From the NCBI GenBank assembly GCA_019187185.1, contig JABAQU010000003.1, forward strand, positions 1 through 64,000: DNA of 64,000 nucleotides, read 5' to 3'. Shown here piece by piece: positions 1 through 12,186 of this stretch (its first letter is position 1; every line of letters begins with the position of its first letter). This DNA comes from Steroidobacteraceae bacterium. Lineage in GTDB: Bacteria > Pseudomonadota > Gammaproteobacteria > Steroidobacterales > Steroidobacteraceae. The notes beneath the pieces were generated by a model. It saw nothing but the letters and a program-made list of their open reading frames with translations, was not told where the DNA came from and searched no databases. The translations under genes and the position numbers were made by a program.

Positions 1-1854
1 GGGAGCGGCCGCGGTCGGCGGCTCGCGCGGGGGCTCGGCGACCGAGCGCACACCGGAAAGATAGGCGCCGGTCAGCGAGCGCGGTGCGGCGCGGATTGCG
101 GCCGGCTCGCCGTAGTAGACGATCTCGCCGCCGTGCTCGCCGGCGCCCGGGCCGAGGTCGAGCAGGCGGTCGGCCTCGAGCATGATCTGCGGATCGTGCT
201 CGACGACCACGAGCGAGTTGCCGGCATCCCGCAACCGGTGCATCACCTCGATCACGCGCCCCATGTCGCGCGGGTGCAGCCCGATCGACGGCTCGTCGAG
301 CACGAACAGCGTGTTGACGAGCGAGGTGCCGAGCGCGGTGGTCAGATTGATGCGCTGGACCTCGCCGCCCGAGAGCGTGCGCGACTGGCGGTCGAGCGTG
401 AGGTAGCCGAGCCCCACGTCGACGAGGTAGGCGAGGCGCGTGCGGATCTCGCCGAGGAGCTGCGCGGTCGCGACAGCGAGCGGCTCGGGCAAGGCGAGTG
501 CGTCGAGGAACCCGCGCGTGCGCTCGAGCGGCAGCAGCGCGAGGTCGTGGATGCACAGGCCCGGCAGCGCCGCGAGCTGCGCTGCGCTCCACGCCACGCC
601 GCGCGGCAGGAAGCGCGGCCGCGCGCCGAGTGCCGTGTCGGCGAGCGCGCCGCTGCCGAGTCGCGGCAGGAGCGACGCCCGCTTCAGCCGCGCACCCCCG
701 CAGGCCTCGCACGGCGTGTAGGCGCGATACTTCGAGAGCATCACGCGCACGTGCATGCGGTAGGCGCGGCCCTCGAGCCATTCGAAGAAGCGCTTCGTCC
801 CGTACCACACTTTCTTGCGCCACGAGCCCTCACCCTCGATCACCCACTTGCGGTGGGCGACAGAGAGGTTCTGCCAGGGCGTGTCGAGCGGAATGCCGCG
901 CAGCTGCGCGTACTTCTCGAGATCCTCCTGGCATTCGCGGTTCGCGGCGGTCTGAAACGGCTTGATGGCGCCGCCGCGCAGCGTTTTCGATTCATCCGGT
1001 ATCACGAGGCCATAGTCGATGCCGATCACGCGGCCGAATCCCCGGCAGGTGTCGCACGCACCGATCGGCGAGTTGAACGAGAACGTGCTCGGCGCGAGTT
1101 CCCGGTAGGCGATGTCGCAGCGCGCACACGCAAGGTCGCGCGAGTAGTGCCAGGGCTGCGCGCCGTGCACCGTGATGCGGCCGGTTCCGTGGCGCAGCGC
1201 CGCCTCGAGGCTGTCGATGACGCGCGCGCGTTCCGCTTCGCCCATCCGGAACCGGTCCTGCACGACCTCGAGCGGCGCATCCGCACGCACGCGGTCCCGC
1301 AGTCGCGTGTAACCCTGGCGCGCGAGCAGTTCGCGCACTTCCGCCTCCGTGAAATTCCCCGGTACCGCGACCGGAAACGTGAGCTCGAGCCGCGGATCGC
1401 CGGCCGCAGCCGCGCGCCGCGCGAGGTCCGCGTAGATCGTGTCGGGTGTGTCGCGCCGCACGGGCTCGGCGCAGCGCTCACAGTAGAGTGTGGCGGCGCG
1501 GGCAAAGAGCAGCTTCAGGTGATCGTTCAGCTCGGTCATCGTGCCGACGGTCGAGCGGGAACTGCGCACCGGGTTCGTCTGGTCGATCGCGATCGCGGGC
1601 GGAATGCCCTCGACGCGGTCGACCTGCGGCTTGTCCATGCGGTCGAGGAACTGCCGCGCATAGGGCGAGAACGTTTCGACGTAGCGCCGCTGGCCTTCGG
1701 CATACAGCGTGTCGAAGACGAGCGAGGACTTCCCCGAGCCGGAAACGCCGGTCACGACGACGAGTTCCCCGAGCGGGATCTCGAGGTCGAGGTTCTTCAG
1801 GTTGTTCTGGCGCGCGCCGCGGACGGCGATGGCGCCGATGGGATGCTTCGCCAT
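1..1854 (-). CDS. uvrA: UvrA-type excinuclease ABC ATPase, N-terminal part (runs off the window)
   Basis: DNA-damage recognition ATPase of the UvrA family; the visible 618 residues are the amino-terminal ABC half. Walker [10 protein letters not shown] is at about residues 36-44, the ABC signature LSGGE at about 494 and the Walker B/D-loop [11 protein letters not shown] near 517; CxxC zinc-type motifs (CERC, CDTC, CEACGG) lie between them. The region after Walker A reads [14 protein letters not shown] and [17 protein letters not shown], which differs from classic UvrA and matches the UvrA-like paralogue that in several Proteobacteria is a double-length protein (family knowledge). The C-terminal ABC half would lie beyond base 1, so total length cannot be seen. 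Start ATG at 1854; a TGTAGACT extended -10-like element sits about 20 nt upstream. Confidence 0.9.
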   Translation of the reverse strand, partial: MAKHPIGAIAVRGARQNNLKNLDLEIPLGELVVVTGVSGSGKSSLVFDTLYAEGQRRYVETFSPYARQFLDRMDKPQVDRVEGIPPAIAIDQTNPVRSSRSTVGTMTELNDHLKLLFARAATLYCERCAEPVRRDTPDTIYADLARRAAAAGDPRLELTFPVAVPGNFTEAEVRELLARQGYTRLRDRVRADAPLEVVQDRFRMGEAERARVIDSLEAALRHGTGRITVHGAQPWHYSRDLACARCDIAYRELAPSTFSFNSPIGACDTCRGFGRVIGIDYGLVIPDESKTLRGGAIKPFQTAANRECQEDLEKYAQLRGIPLDTPWQNLSVAHRKWVIEGEGSWRKKVWYGTKRFFEWLEGRAYRMHVRVMLSKYRAYTPCEACGGARLKRASLLPRLGSGALADTALGARPRFLPRGVAWSAAQLAALPGLCIHDLALLPLERTRGFLDALALPEPLAVATAQLLGEIRTRLAYLVDVGLGYLTLDRQSRTLSGGEVQRINLTTALGTSLVNTLFVLDEPSIGLHPRDMGRVIEVMHRLRDAGNSLVVVEHDPQIMLEADRLLDLGPGAGEHGGEIVYYGEPAAIRAAPRSLTGAYLSGVRSVAEPPREPPTAAAP

Positions 1855-1911
1855 GGTTGAACGCAAACCCCCAAGTCTACACGCCGCGAGGGGGTGGTCA
1901 CCGGCAGCGGC

Positions 1912-1917
1912 TATAAT
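1912..1917 (+). promoter_or_regulatory. -10 box (TATAAT) of the S9 peptidase gene
   Basis: A perfect TATAAT lies 38 nt before the ATG at 1956, in the gap between the divergent uvrA-like and peptidase genes. No good -35 hexamer is visible 16-18 nt upstream. Predicted transcription start near 1924, giving a short leader that contains a GGAG ribosome-binding site. Confidence 0.55.
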
Positions 1918-1955
1918 TCACCGCTTGTCCCTTGTGAACGCCTCGGAGATCGCCC

Positions 1956-3989
1956 ATGGCTGTCCGCTGGTATCCCACGATTGCCGGAGTCCTCTCGATG
2001 ACGATGCTGTCGATATCCGCCGCGGCAGCGGATCCCGGTGCGCTGATCGCGCGCGATGCCCTGTTCGGCAACCCGACCCGCACGCAGGCGCGCCTGTCGC
2101 CGGACGGCAGGCACATTTCCTACATCGCGCCGAGGGACGGCGTGCTCAATGTCTGGGTCGCGCCCTGGGGCAGGCTCGACGAGGCGCGGGCGATCACGCA
2201 GGACACGAAGCGCGGCATCCGCCAGCATTTCTGGTCATACGACAATGCGCACGTGCTTTACCTGCAGGACCAGGGTGGCGACGAGAACTGGCGCCTGCAC
2301 AGCGTCGAGGTCGCGACCGGCCGGGACCTCGATCTCACGCCGATCGCGGGCGTGCAGGCGCAGGTCGTCGGCGTGAGTCCGCGGCGGCCCGGCGTCGTGC
2401 TCGTCGGCCTGAACGATCGCAAGCCCGAGTGGCACGACCTGTACGAAATCGACATCGCGAGCGGCAAGCGCACGCTCGTCGAGCGGAACGACCAGGAATT
2501 CGCGGGTTACCTCGAGGACTCGATGCTCGTGCCGCGGCTCGCCGTCAAGTCCGGCGCCGACGGCGACGAGATGCTCGCACGCGGCGCGCAGGGCGCCTGG
2601 GAGAGCCTGCTCAAGTACGGGCCCGAGGACACGCAGACGACATCCCCGCTCGTGATCGAAGGCGATGGACGCACCGCACTGATCACCTCGTCCGTCGGGC
2701 GCAATACCTCGGCACTCGTGCGCGTCGATCTGGCGACGCACGCGCAGACCGTCCTCGGCGCGAGCGATCGCGCGGACGTCGCAGGCGTGTGGCTCGAGCC
2801 GGCGAGCCGCAAGCCGCAGGCGTACTCGGTGAACTACCTGACGAGCGCGATCACGCCGCTCGTGCCCGAGGTCGGCAAGGATATCGACGTGCTCACGAAG
2901 GCGCTCGGCCCGCAGTTCGACGTCACGAGCCGCTCGCTCGACGATCGCCGGTGGATCGTCGTCGTCGACGATCCGCTGACGGCGCTCGCGAGCTATGTGT
3001 ATGAGCGCGACAGCCGCACCGTGACGAAGCTGTTCGACCAGCGGCCCGCGCTCGTCGGCGCGCCGCTCGCGCCGATGATCCCGCTCGAGATCCGCTCGCG
3101 CGACGGATTGACGCTCGTCTCCTACCTCACGCTGCCGAAAGGCTCCGATGCGGACGGTGACGGTCGCCCCGACAAGCCCCTGCCGCTCGTGCTGAACGTG
3201 CACGGCGGCCCCTGGGCGCGCGACGCCTACGGATTCGACGCCGAGCACCAGTGGCTCGCCAATCGCGGCTACGCGGTGCTCTCGGTGAACTATCGCGGGT
3301 CGACGGGCTTCGGCAAGGCCTTCATCAACGCCGGCAATCTCGAGTGGGCCCGCAGGATGCACGACGACCTGATCGACGCAGTCGACTTTGCGGTGCGCGA
3401 GAAGATCACGACCGCGGACAGCGTCGCGATCTACGGTGGCTCCTACGGCGGCTATGCCACGCTCGTCGGCCTCACCTTCACGCCCGATCGCTTCGCGTGC
3501 GGCGTCGACATCGTCGGCCCGTCGAACCTCGCGACGCTGCTCGGGTCGATCCCGCCGTACTGGAAGGCGTTCTTCGAGCAACTCGCGCAGCGTGTGGGCG
3601 ATCCGCGCACCGAGGCGGGCCGGAAGCTGCTCGCGGAGCGCTCGCCGCTGACACATGTCGGCGCGATCTCGAAGCCGCTCCTCATCATGCAGGGGGCGAA
3701 CGATCCACGCGTGAAGCAGGCGGAATCGGACCAGATCGTCGCGGCGATGAAGGCGAAGCACCTGCCGGTGACCTACGTGCTGTACCCGGACGAGGGCCAC
3801 GGGTTCGCGAGGCCGCAGAATCGCACGTCGGCCTACGCGATCTCCGAGGGGTTTCTCGCGCAGTGCCTCGGGGGGCGCTTCGAGCCGGTGGGCGACGATT
3901 TCGCGGGCTCGAGCGTGCAGGTACCCGCCGGCGCCGCGTTCGTGCCGGGGCTCGAAGCGGCGCTGACGGAGAGCGCAACGGCGCACTGA
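1956..3989 (+). CDS. Secreted S9-family (prolyl oligopeptidase-like) peptidase
   Basis: Serine peptidase of family S9, expected to cleave short peptides in the periplasm. 677 aa: a signal peptide ends at about residue 25 (hydrophobic stretch then SAAAA-D), a beta-propeller-like N-terminal domain follows, and the C-terminal alpha/beta-hydrolase domain carries the nucleophile in GGSYGGYA (Ser496), Asp583 in GANDPRV and His615 in EGHGF. The triad order and spacing are those of acylaminoacyl/dipeptidyl peptidase relatives. A GGAG sits 6-9 nt before the ATG. The ygiQ-like gene follows after 2 nt, so the two may be co-transcribed although no functional link is obvious. Substrate specificity cannot be told from sequence. 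Confidence 0.9.
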   Translation: MAVRWYPTIAGVLSMTMLSISAAAADPGALIARDALFGNPTRTQARLSPDGRHISYIAPRDGVLNVWVAPWGRLDEARAITQDTKRGIRQHFWSYDNAHVLYLQDQGGDENWRLHSVEVATGRDLDLTPIAGVQAQVVGVSPRRPGVVLVGLNDRKPEWHDLYEIDIASGKRTLVERNDQEFAGYLEDSMLVPRLAVKSGADGDEMLARGAQGAWESLLKYGPEDTQTTSPLVIEGDGRTALITSSVGRNTSALVRVDLATHAQTVLGASDRADVAGVWLEPASRKPQAYSVNYLTSAITPLVPEVGKDIDVLTKALGPQFDVTSRSLDDRRWIVVVDDPLTALASYVYERDSRTVTKLFDQRPALVGAPLAPMIPLEIRSRDGLTLVSYLTLPKGSDADGDGRPDKPLPLVLNVHGGPWARDAYGFDAEHQWLANRGYAVLSVNYRGSTGFGKAFINAGNLEWARRMHDDLIDAVDFAVREKITTADSVAIYGGSYGGYATLVGLTFTPDRFACGVDIVGPSNLATLLGSIPPYWKAFFEQLAQRVGDPRTEAGRKLLAERSPLTHVGAISKPLLIMQGANDPRVKQAESDQIVAAMKAKHLPVTYVLYPDEGHGFARPQNRTSAYAISEGFLAQCLGGRFEPVGDDFAGSSVQVPAGAAFVPGLEAALTESATAH

Positions 3990-3991
3990 CC

Positions 3992-6058
<2,067 letters not shown>

Positions 6059-6119
6059 GCGCGGCGCCCGCACTCGCGCCGCCCGCAGCTTCCCGCCGCA
6101 CCCCACCAGGGAGTCCGAC

Positions 6120-6524
6120 ATGACGAGAGATGCCCGCTGGATGATCGCACTCGCCGCGCTGCTGCTCGCGCTCGCGACTGCGCTCGGCGCCTTTGGTGCC
6201 CACGGCCTGCGCAAGGTCCTCGAACCGGACCGGCTCGCCGTGTTCGAGACGGCGGTGCGCTACCAGTTCTATCACTCGCTCGGGCTCTTCGCGATCGGCC
6301 TCAGCGTGATGAACCGCGAGCGGCGCGGCGCGCGCATCGCCGCGCGGCTGATCGTGCTCGGCATGGCGTGCTTTGCCGGGAGCATCTATGCGCTCACCTT
6401 CGGCGCGCCGCGCGCGCTCGGCATCGTGACGCCGTTCGGCGGGTTTTTCCTGATGCTCGGCTGGACGCTGTTTGCGGTGACGATCTATGCGGCGCGCGCG
6501 ACTCCGCCCTCTTCATCCGCCTGA
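6120..6524 (+). CDS. DUF423 family membrane protein (YgdD-like)
   Basis: Small inner-membrane protein of unknown function, 134 aa, usual length for DUF423. Four hydrophobic segments are visible (about residues 7-27, 45-62, 76-95, 100-122), with the family's GAFGAHGL and YQFYHSLGL motifs after helix 1. A GGGAG ribosome-binding site precedes the ATG. Its 3' end overlaps the convergent zinc-metallopeptidase gene by 12 nt. Confidence 0.88.
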   Translation: MTRDARWMIALAALLLALATALGAFGAHGLRKVLEPDRLAVFETAVRYQFYHSLGLFAIGLSVMNRERRGARIAARLIVLGMACFAGSIYALTFGAPRALGIVTPFGGFFLMLGWTLFAVTIYAARATPPSSSA

Positions 6525-7361
6525 CGAGAACGTGTCGCAGCTCGACAGCTCGCCGGATTGGTAACCGCGCGTGAACCAGTGCATGCGCTGCTCTGCCGAG
6601 CCGTGCGTGAAGGTTTCCGGCACGACCTCACCTTGCATGCGGCGCTGGATCGTGTCGTCGCCGACCGCCGATGCGGCCCTGAGCCCTTCCTCGATGTCGC
6701 CCGGTTCGAGGATGCCGCGGTCCTTGTCGGCATGGTGTGCCCAGATGCCGGCGTAGCAGTCGGCCTGCAGCTCGACGCGCACCTGCAACTGGTTGCGTTC
6801 GGCCTCACCCATGCGCTGCTGCGCCGCCTGTACCTTGTCGAGCGTGCCGAGCAGGTTCTGCACGTGGTGCCCGACCTCGTGCGCGAGCACGTAGGCCTGC
6901 GCGAAATCTCCGGGTGCCTGGAACTGCTGCGCGAGTTCGTCGTAGAAGGCGAGATCGATGTAGACCTTGCGATCGCCGGGGCAGTAGAACGGGCCCGATG
7001 CCGCGCTCGCAAAGCCACAGGCCGACTGGATGCTGCCGCGAAACAGCGCCAGCGTCGGCGGCGGATACTGCGCGCCGCCCTGCCGGAATATCGCGCCCCA
7101 GGTGTCCTCGGTTTCGCCGAGCACGGCACGCACGAGGTCGGAATCGTGGTCGGTCGGCGGGGCCGATGCGGGTGCCGAATCCGGCGCCGTGCCCTGCATG
7201 TTGTTCATCAGGCCGAGCATCGTCAGCGGATTGATGCCGAGGAAATACCCGATCACGAGCACGACGATCGTGCCGAGGCCGAACTTGAGGCCGGGACGCC
7301 CGCCCGGGCTGCTGCGGTAATCCTCGACATTCGTGCTGCGCCGGCTGCCGCCAAGTCTCAT
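6513..7361 (-). CDS. Neutral zinc metallopeptidase (YpfJ family)
   Basis: Membrane-anchored metallopeptidase of the YpfJ/putative neutral zinc metallopeptidase family, 282 aa. One transmembrane helix follows a short basic N-terminus (VVLVIGYFLGINPLTML region), then a linker and the catalytic domain with HEVGHH (His161, Glu162, His165) and the downstream LQADCYAGIWAHH segment that supplies the third ligand in the family. The start at 7361 gives the typical MRLGGSRRSTNVED-type beginning; the frame extends further upstream but without homology. Divergent from hrpB and convergent with the DUF423 gene. Confidence 0.88.
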   Translation of the reverse strand: MRLGGSRRSTNVEDYRSSPGGRPGLKFGLGTIVVLVIGYFLGINPLTMLGLMNNMQGTAPDSAPASAPPTDHDSDLVRAVLGETEDTWGAIFRQGGAQYPPPTLALFRGSIQSACGFASAASGPFYCPGDRKVYIDLAFYDELAQQFQAPGDFAQAYVLAHEVGHHVQNLLGTLDKVQAAQQRMGEAERNQLQVRVELQADCYAGIWAHHADKDRGILEPGDIEEGLRAASAVGDDTIQRRMQGEVVPETFTHGSAEQRMHWFTRGYQSGELSSCDTFSSGG

Positions 7362-7436
7362 GGGGTGCTTTCCGCGTTGCGTGGGCGTGCAGCATAGCGC
7401 CCGGCCCGGCGGCCGAACAGCCGCAGGCGGCGCCGC

Positions 7437-7442
7437 TAGAAT
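7437..7442 (+). promoter_or_regulatory. -10 box TAGAAT placed for a leaderless hrpB mRNA
   Basis: TAGAAT is followed by six bases and then the hrpB ATG at 7449, exactly where transcription would begin. There is no ribosome-binding site between. The -35 region is weak (CGAACA at the right distance). Inference: hrpB may be translated from a leaderless message. Confidence 0.45.
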
Positions 7443-7448
7443 GACGCG

Positions 7449-9986
7449 ATGTCCCAGGGCGAGCCGCCGCGATTGCCGGTCGAAGAGGTGCTGCCGGCAC
7501 TGAAGGCCGCGCTGCGCGATGCCGGCAACGCCGTCCTGCAAGCGCCGCCCGGTGCCGGCAAGAGTACCGTCGTGCCGCTGGCGCTGCTCGAGGAACCGTG
7601 GGTGCAGGGTCGCAAGCTCCTCGTGCTCGAGCCGCGGCGGCTCGCGGCACGCGCCGTGGCCGAGCGCATGGCGGCGAACCTCGGCGAACGCGTCGGTGAA
7701 CGCGTCGGCTACCGGATGCGGCTCGAGACAAGAGTGTCGCGCGCGACGCGCATCGAGGTGATCACCGAGGGCGTGCTCACGCGGCTGCTGCAGGACGATC
7801 CCGCGCTCGAAGGCACGGCTGCGGTGCTCTTCGACGAATTCCACGAGCGGAGCCTCCACGCCGACCTCGGCCTCGCACTCGCGCTCGAATCGCGCGCGAC
7901 GCTGAGGCCGGACCTGCGCCTCGCCGTGATGTCGGCGACGCTCGATGGCGAGGCAGTGGCCGCACTGCTGGGCGCTGCGCCCGTCATCACGGCCGCGGGC
8001 CGCGAGTTCGCCGTCGAGACACGCTACCTCGGGCGCGGGCTGCCCGCGCTGCCGGGAGACGCGGACTCTCCCGAACGACTCACTGCGCTGGCCGTGCTGC
8101 GCGCGCTGCGCGAGGAGGAGGGCGACGTGCTCGCGTTCCTGCCTGGCGCCGGCGAGATCCGGCGTGTCGGGGCGACGCTCGAGGCGTCCGACCTGCCGCG
8201 AGGGGTCGAGGTCCGCGCGCTCCATGGCGAACTCGCGGGCGACGCACAGCTCGCGGCGCTCGCGCCGTCCGGTGCCGGAAAGCGCCGCGTCGTGCTCGCG
8301 ACCAACATCGCCGAGACGAGTCTCACGATTCCCGGCGTGCGCATCGTCGTCGACAGCGGGCTCGTGCGCCGCTCGGTCTTCGATCCCGCAAGCGGCATGG
8401 CGCGCCTCGAGACACGGCGCATCTCGCGTGCCTCGTCGGATCAGCGGCGGGGCCGCGCGGGGCGCACGGCGAGCGGCGTGTGCTACCGGCTATGGGGTGA
8501 GGGCGCGCACCGCAGCCTCGCGGCGTTCACGCCGGCCGAAATCACGGAGGCCGATCTCGCGCCGCTCGCGCTCGAACTCGCAGCGTGGGGCACGATCGAT
8601 GCAAATCGACTCGCGTGGCTCGACCCGCCGCCCGCGGCACAGCTCGCGAGCGCACGGGATCTGCTGCGCGTCCTTGGCGCGCTCGATGGCGCGCAGCGGA
8701 TCACCGCGCACGGGCGCGCGATGTCGACATTGCCCGCGCATCCGCGCCTCGCGCACATGCTGCTGCGGGCCCGCGACCTCGCGGCGAGTGGCCTTGCCGC
8801 CGACATTGCCGCGCTGCTCGGCGAGCGTGACCTTGCGCGCGGGGCGGGCCGCGACGCCGATCTGCGCACGCGTATCGAGATCCTGCACGGTCGCCCTCCG
8901 GGTGCGCACGACATCGATCGGGGCGCGCTCGAGCGTGTCCGGCGCGCCGCGAGCCAGCTGCGTGCGGCCGTGGCCGGATCACGGGAGCGCGAGCGCCACG
9001 ACGCAACGGCCGGCGAGCTGCTCGCGCTCGCCTATCCAGACCGCATCGGGCGACGGCGCGGCGACGAAGCGCTGCGCTATGCGCTGTCGAACGGCCGGGG
9101 CGCGCTCTTCACGCAACCGGACACGGCGGCCGGCGAGTTCATCGCGGTCGCGGCGGTCGACGACAGTGCGCGCGAGGCGCGCATCCGGCTCGCAGCCCCG
9201 CTGTCGCTCTGGTCGATCGAGCAGGTGCTCGGGGAGCGGATCGAGACGCTCGACGAAGTCGCGTGGGATGCGCGCACCGAAGCCGTGGTCGCACGACGCG
9301 TGCACCGGCTCGGCGCGCTCGTGCTCGATGAACGCCCGCTGCGCGAGCTGCCGGCGGGCGCGAGCGATGCGGCGATGCTCGACGGTGTGCGCGCGCTCGG
9401 CCTCGGCGCGCTGCCCTGGTCGGGCAGCGCGCGCGAGCTGCAACGTCGCGTCGCGTTCGTGCGCGCGCTCGATCCCGCACAGGCCGGGGATTGGCCGGAT
9501 CTGTCCGACGATGCGCTCGCCGCGACGCTCGGCGACTGGCTGGCGCCGTGGCTCGGCGGCATCACGCGCCGTGCCCAGCTCGCGCGCCTGTCGATGAACG
9601 AGGTCCTCGGCGCGCAGCTCTCGCACGCGCAGCGCGAGGCGCTCGCGCGCCTCGCACCGGCGACGCTCACGATGCCGACCGGATCGCGGCTGCCGGTGGA
9701 TTACACGGATCCCGCCGCACCCACCGTTGCGGTGCGCCTGCAGGAAGTGTTCGGCATCGCGGCGACTCCGACGGTTGGCGGCGGCAGGGTACCGGTCACC
9801 TTCACGCTCCTGTCGCCCGCACGGCGGCCCGTGCAGGTGACGCGCGATCTCGCGAGCTTCTGGCGCGGCGCCTATGCGGAGGTCCGCAAGGACCTGCGCG
9901 GCCGCTACCCGAAGCACCACTGGCCCGAGAATCCGCTCGAGGCGCGCCCGACGCGCGGCGTGAAACGCCGTCCGGGTCCAGTGTGA
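7449..9986 (+). CDS. hrpB: ATP-dependent helicase HrpB (DEAH box)
   Basis: DExH-box RNA-helicase-family ATPase, 845 aa, standard length for HrpB. Walker A GAGKST is at residues 35-40, the DEAH-type motif is DEFH at 129-132, SAT (motif III) follows in LAVMSATLDGE, and motif VI is QRRGRAGR. The C-terminal HrpB-specific domain is present (AARRPVQVTRDLASFW, RGRYPKHHWPENP near the end). The cellular RNA target is not known. The stop codon abuts the stop of the convergent methyltransferase-like gene with no spacer. Confidence 0.94.
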   Translation: MSQGEPPRLPVEEVLPALKAALRDAGNAVLQAPPGAGKSTVVPLALLEEPWVQGRKLLVLEPRRLAARAVAERMAANLGERVGERVGYRMRLETRVSRATRIEVITEGVLTRLLQDDPALEGTAAVLFDEFHERSLHADLGLALALESRATLRPDLRLAVMSATLDGEAVAALLGAAPVITAAGREFAVETRYLGRGLPALPGDADSPERLTALAVLRALREEEGDVLAFLPGAGEIRRVGATLEASDLPRGVEVRALHGELAGDAQLAALAPSGAGKRRVVLATNIAETSLTIPGVRIVVDSGLVRRSVFDPASGMARLETRRISRASSDQRRGRAGRTASGVCYRLWGEGAHRSLAAFTPAEITEADLAPLALELAAWGTIDANRLAWLDPPPAAQLASARDLLRVLGALDGAQRITAHGRAMSTLPAHPRLAHMLLRARDLAASGLAADIAALLGERDLARGAGRDADLRTRIEILHGRPPGAHDIDRGALERVRRAASQLRAAVAGSRERERHDATAGELLALAYPDRIGRRRGDEALRYALSNGRGALFTQPDTAAGEFIAVAAVDDSAREARIRLAAPLSLWSIEQVLGERIETLDEVAWDARTEAVVARRVHRLGALVLDERPLRELPAGASDAAMLDGVRALGLGALPWSGSARELQRRVAFVRALDPAQAGDWPDLSDDALAATLGDWLAPWLGGITRRAQLARLSMNEVLGAQLSHAQREALARLAPATLTMPTGSRLPVDYTDPAAPTVAVRLQEVFGIAATPTVGGGRVPVTFTLLSPARRPVQVTRDLASFWRGAYAEVRKDLRGRYPKHHWPENPLEARPTRGVKRRPGPV

Positions 9987-10745
9987 CTAGATGCGCCGAT
10001 AGACCTGCACGAAGCGGTCGGTGTGGCCGCGGATGGCGGGGTCGAACACGACCTGCGCATGCGTGTCGGCCGCATTGCGCAGCCCATCCCAGGTCTTCTC
10101 GAGGCGAAAGCCGTGGCTTTCGATGTCGCGCCTGGCGAAGTCCTCGTCGATGCGATGCAGGTCCTGCGCCGCGTCCTTGCCCGTGCCGCCCTTCGCGGCG
10201 TGATCGACGATCAGGAACACGCTGCCGGGTTTCAGGGCCGCGTGGATCTGGTCGAGGAAGTGACCCGCGTCGATCGGCGCCCAGCCGCCCGCCTCGTCGA
10301 CGTGATAGAGATCGTGATACGACATCACGATGAGCGCGCCGTCGAGGTCGTCCCGGCCGAGCCGCAGGTTGCAGCTCTCGACGAGCATCGGCTTCACGTT
10401 GGCGAGGCGCCCGTCCTTCAGCCGCTCCTTCAGTTCCGCGCGCGCGAACTGCTGGTAGGCGGTGTTGTTCAGCATCAGCACGCTGCCGCCCGGGCCCACC
10501 ACGTCGGCGAGCAGTTCGGAGTAGTAACCGCCGCCGGCGAAGATATCGGCGATCTTCATGCCGGGCGCGAAGCCGGCGAGTGCGAGCACCTCGGCCGGCT
10601 TGTCGCGCGCATCGCGCTCGCGATCCTTTGCGGAGCGCGACGGGTCTGCAACGGCGCGGGCATAGACGGAATCTGCCGTGGCGTCGCCGGCCTGGGCGAT
10701 CGACGCGACGACGAGCAAAGCGAGCAGCGGGGCGAGGGTACGCAT
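9987..10745 (-). CDS. Exported class I SAM-dependent methyltransferase-like protein
   Basis: 252 aa with a signal peptide (LAPLLALLVVASIAQA, cleavage near residue 20) followed by a Rossmann-type methyltransferase fold: motif I IADIFAGGGYYSELLADVVGPGG, then VLMLNN, and a late SVFLIVDHAAKGG strand. Such exported methyltransferase-like proteins are common in Gammaproteobacteria, but substrate and even activity are unknown, since SAM is not normally available in the periplasm. An AAGGAG ribosome-binding site precedes the ATG at 10745. Confidence 0.85.
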   Translation of the reverse strand: MRTLAPLLALLVVASIAQAGDATADSVYARAVADPSRSAKDRERDARDKPAEVLALAGFAPGMKIADIFAGGGYYSELLADVVGPGGSVLMLNNTAYQQFARAELKERLKDGRLANVKPMLVESCNLRLGRDDLDGALIVMSYHDLYHVDEAGGWAPIDAGHFLDQIHAALKPGSVFLIVDHAAKGGTGKDAAQDLHRIDEDFARRDIESHGFRLEKTWDGLRNAADTHAQVVFDPAIRGHTDRFVQVYRRI

Positions 10746-10878
10746 GAGGGCTCCTTCGGTGCAGGAGCGGATCATGCGCGTGCCGCGCGGCGGGGCGAAC
10801 CGCCGATGCGACGACCCGCCCGTGCGTCGCGATGAAGCGTCCGTGGCCGCTGCCCGCCGCTTGGGGCATGCTAGGCGG

Positions 10879-11454
10879 ATGGGTACGCTGCGACGCCTCG
10901 TCATTGCGCTGTCGAGCCGCGCATGGGCTGTCGCGCTGCTTGCGGCGCTGACCGTCGGGATGGCGCGGCGCCTCCTCGCGATCAGCGCGCAGATCGAGCG
11001 CGTCACGGGTCACGCGGCCTTCGACATGCAGGCGAACCTCGGTGTCGGGGACATCGCCCTGCAGCTCGCGCGCTACACGCCGGAGGCCGTTCGGCTATAC
11101 GGCGAGTTCTCGCAGACCGATTTCCTGTTCCCGTTCGTCGCGGCGTCGTTCTGGGCCGCGCTGCTCGTGTGGGGACTGCGCCGCGCGCGGCCCGCGGTCT
11201 ATCGGGCGGGCCACTGGGCCCGCTTCGTGCCGTGGCTCTATCTCGGCTGCGTGTTCGACTGGGTCGAGAACATCGCGAACGCGTGGGTCGTGGGGCGCTA
11301 TCCGCCCCTGCACACGGGGGTCGCCTGGCTCGCGGTCATCGCGAAATATGCCAAGGTCGCGGCGGGCAGCGCGACCATCGTGCTCGCGGTCGCGTTTGCA
11401 CTGTGGGGCGCGAGCGCGTCGATCGCGCGCTACGTCCAAAGGAGGGTGCAGTGA
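10879..11454 (+). CDS. Conserved-looking four-helix membrane protein
   Basis: 191 aa, not recognised. Four hydrophobic segments are visible (near residues 14-34, 75-95, 112-135, 146-178) with a basic start MGTLRRL. Between them lie a QTDFLFPF motif and VFDWVENIANAW, an acidic/aromatic patch inside a helix. The following gene starts on the last base of its stop codon (TGATG), so the two are translationally coupled and probably form a pair. An earlier in-frame ATG would extend into the upstream divergent promoter region without added hydrophobic character, so the ATG at 10879 is preferred. Confidence 0.6.
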   Translation: MGTLRRLVIALSSRAWAVALLAALTVGMARRLLAISAQIERVTGHAAFDMQANLGVGDIALQLARYTPEAVRLYGEFSQTDFLFPFVAASFWAALLVWGLRRARPAVYRAGHWARFVPWLYLGCVFDWVENIANAWVVGRYPPLHTGVAWLAVIAKYAKVAAGSATIVLAVAFALWGASASIARYVQRRVQ

Positions 11455-11894
11455 TGTCGCAGCGGGTATTTCGCTGGTGCACGGTCGGCGCGGCGCTGAT
11501 CGTCGCGGGTGCGGCCGTCTACTTCCTCGCGACCTACATCGCGGCGTCCATCGCGATCGGCAGCAGCGGACTCGAACCGTTCTACCAGCAGTCGGTACGC
11601 GCGATGTGGCTCGGGTTCTGCGCGCAGCTCGGTCTGCTCGCGCTCGTGATGCTCTATGCCGCGGCGTATCCGCGCAGCGTGTCGCGCCAGTTCGTCCTCG
11701 TGCTCGCGCTGATGCCGCTGCTCAGCACCGTGCTGCTCTTTTCGTTTGCGGCGAGCCGCATCGGCGCCTGGGCGCTCGCGGCCGCTGCCGTCCTGATGCT
11801 CGCCGCCGCGTCGACGTGGCCCGCGCGCACCCCCGACGACACATCCCTCGGTGCGCAGGCAGTCAGGTTCCCGGGAGGCCCTCGAGCACCATGA
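11454..11894 (+). CDS. Small membrane protein coupled to the preceding gene
   Basis: 146 aa, unrecognised. Four hydrophobic segments (about residues 9-32, 45-65, 76-98, 100-115) followed by a short soluble tail. Preceded by a strong AGGAGG ribosome-binding site located inside the end of the upstream gene, with a one-base stop/start overlap. The C-terminal 11 codons overlap the convergent DUF1330 gene. Function unknown; the pairing suggests a two-subunit membrane assembly, which is inference. Confidence 0.6.
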   Translation: MSQRVFRWCTVGAALIVAGAAVYFLATYIAASIAIGSSGLEPFYQQSVRAMWLGFCAQLGLLALVMLYAAAYPRSVSRQFVLVLALMPLLSTVLLFSFAASRIGAWALAAAAVLMLAAASTWPARTPDDTSLGAQAVRFPGGPRAP

Positions 11895-12186
11895 CGCTGA
11901 ACGTGCCCTTGCCGGCGCGCAAGGCCTTGGCGGCCGTGTACTCGGGCGAATGCCAGAACGCGAGCGCGGCTTCCTTCGACGGAAACCTCGAGATCACGAC
12001 ACTGCGGCCCTCGCTCGCACCCTCGATCATTTCGACCTTCGCGGCCGGTGTCAGGCTGATGTGCGCGCCCCCGAATTTCGCGTAGATCGGCGGCAGCGCC
12101 GCGTTGTAGGCCTTGAAGCCTTCGGGATCGGTCACCACGCCCTGCACCAGCAGATAGGCGGGACGCGTCGCAGTCGTTTCCGGCAT
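11863..12186 (-). CDS. DUF1330 family protein
   Basis: 107-aa ferredoxin-like dimeric alpha/beta-barrel protein of the DUF1330 family. The family pattern is clear: YLLVQGVVTDPEGFKAY at the start, VVISRFPSKEAALAFWHSPEY in the middle. Biochemical role unknown; related folds act as monooxygenases or decarboxylases. A GGAGGAG ribosome-binding site lies just upstream of the ATG at 12186. Confidence 0.85.
   Translation of the reverse strand: MPETTATRPAYLLVQGVVTDPEGFKAYNAALPPIYAKFGGAHISLTPAAKVEMIEGASEGRSVVISRFPSKEAALAFWHSPEYTAAKALRAGKGTFSVMVLEGLPGT

Noticed and set aside
133..1860. Long open frame on the plus strand opposite the UvrA gene
   Set aside because: It is an antisense shadow: Arg/Ala/Val-rich with no motif, while the minus strand has complete ABC ATPase motifs.
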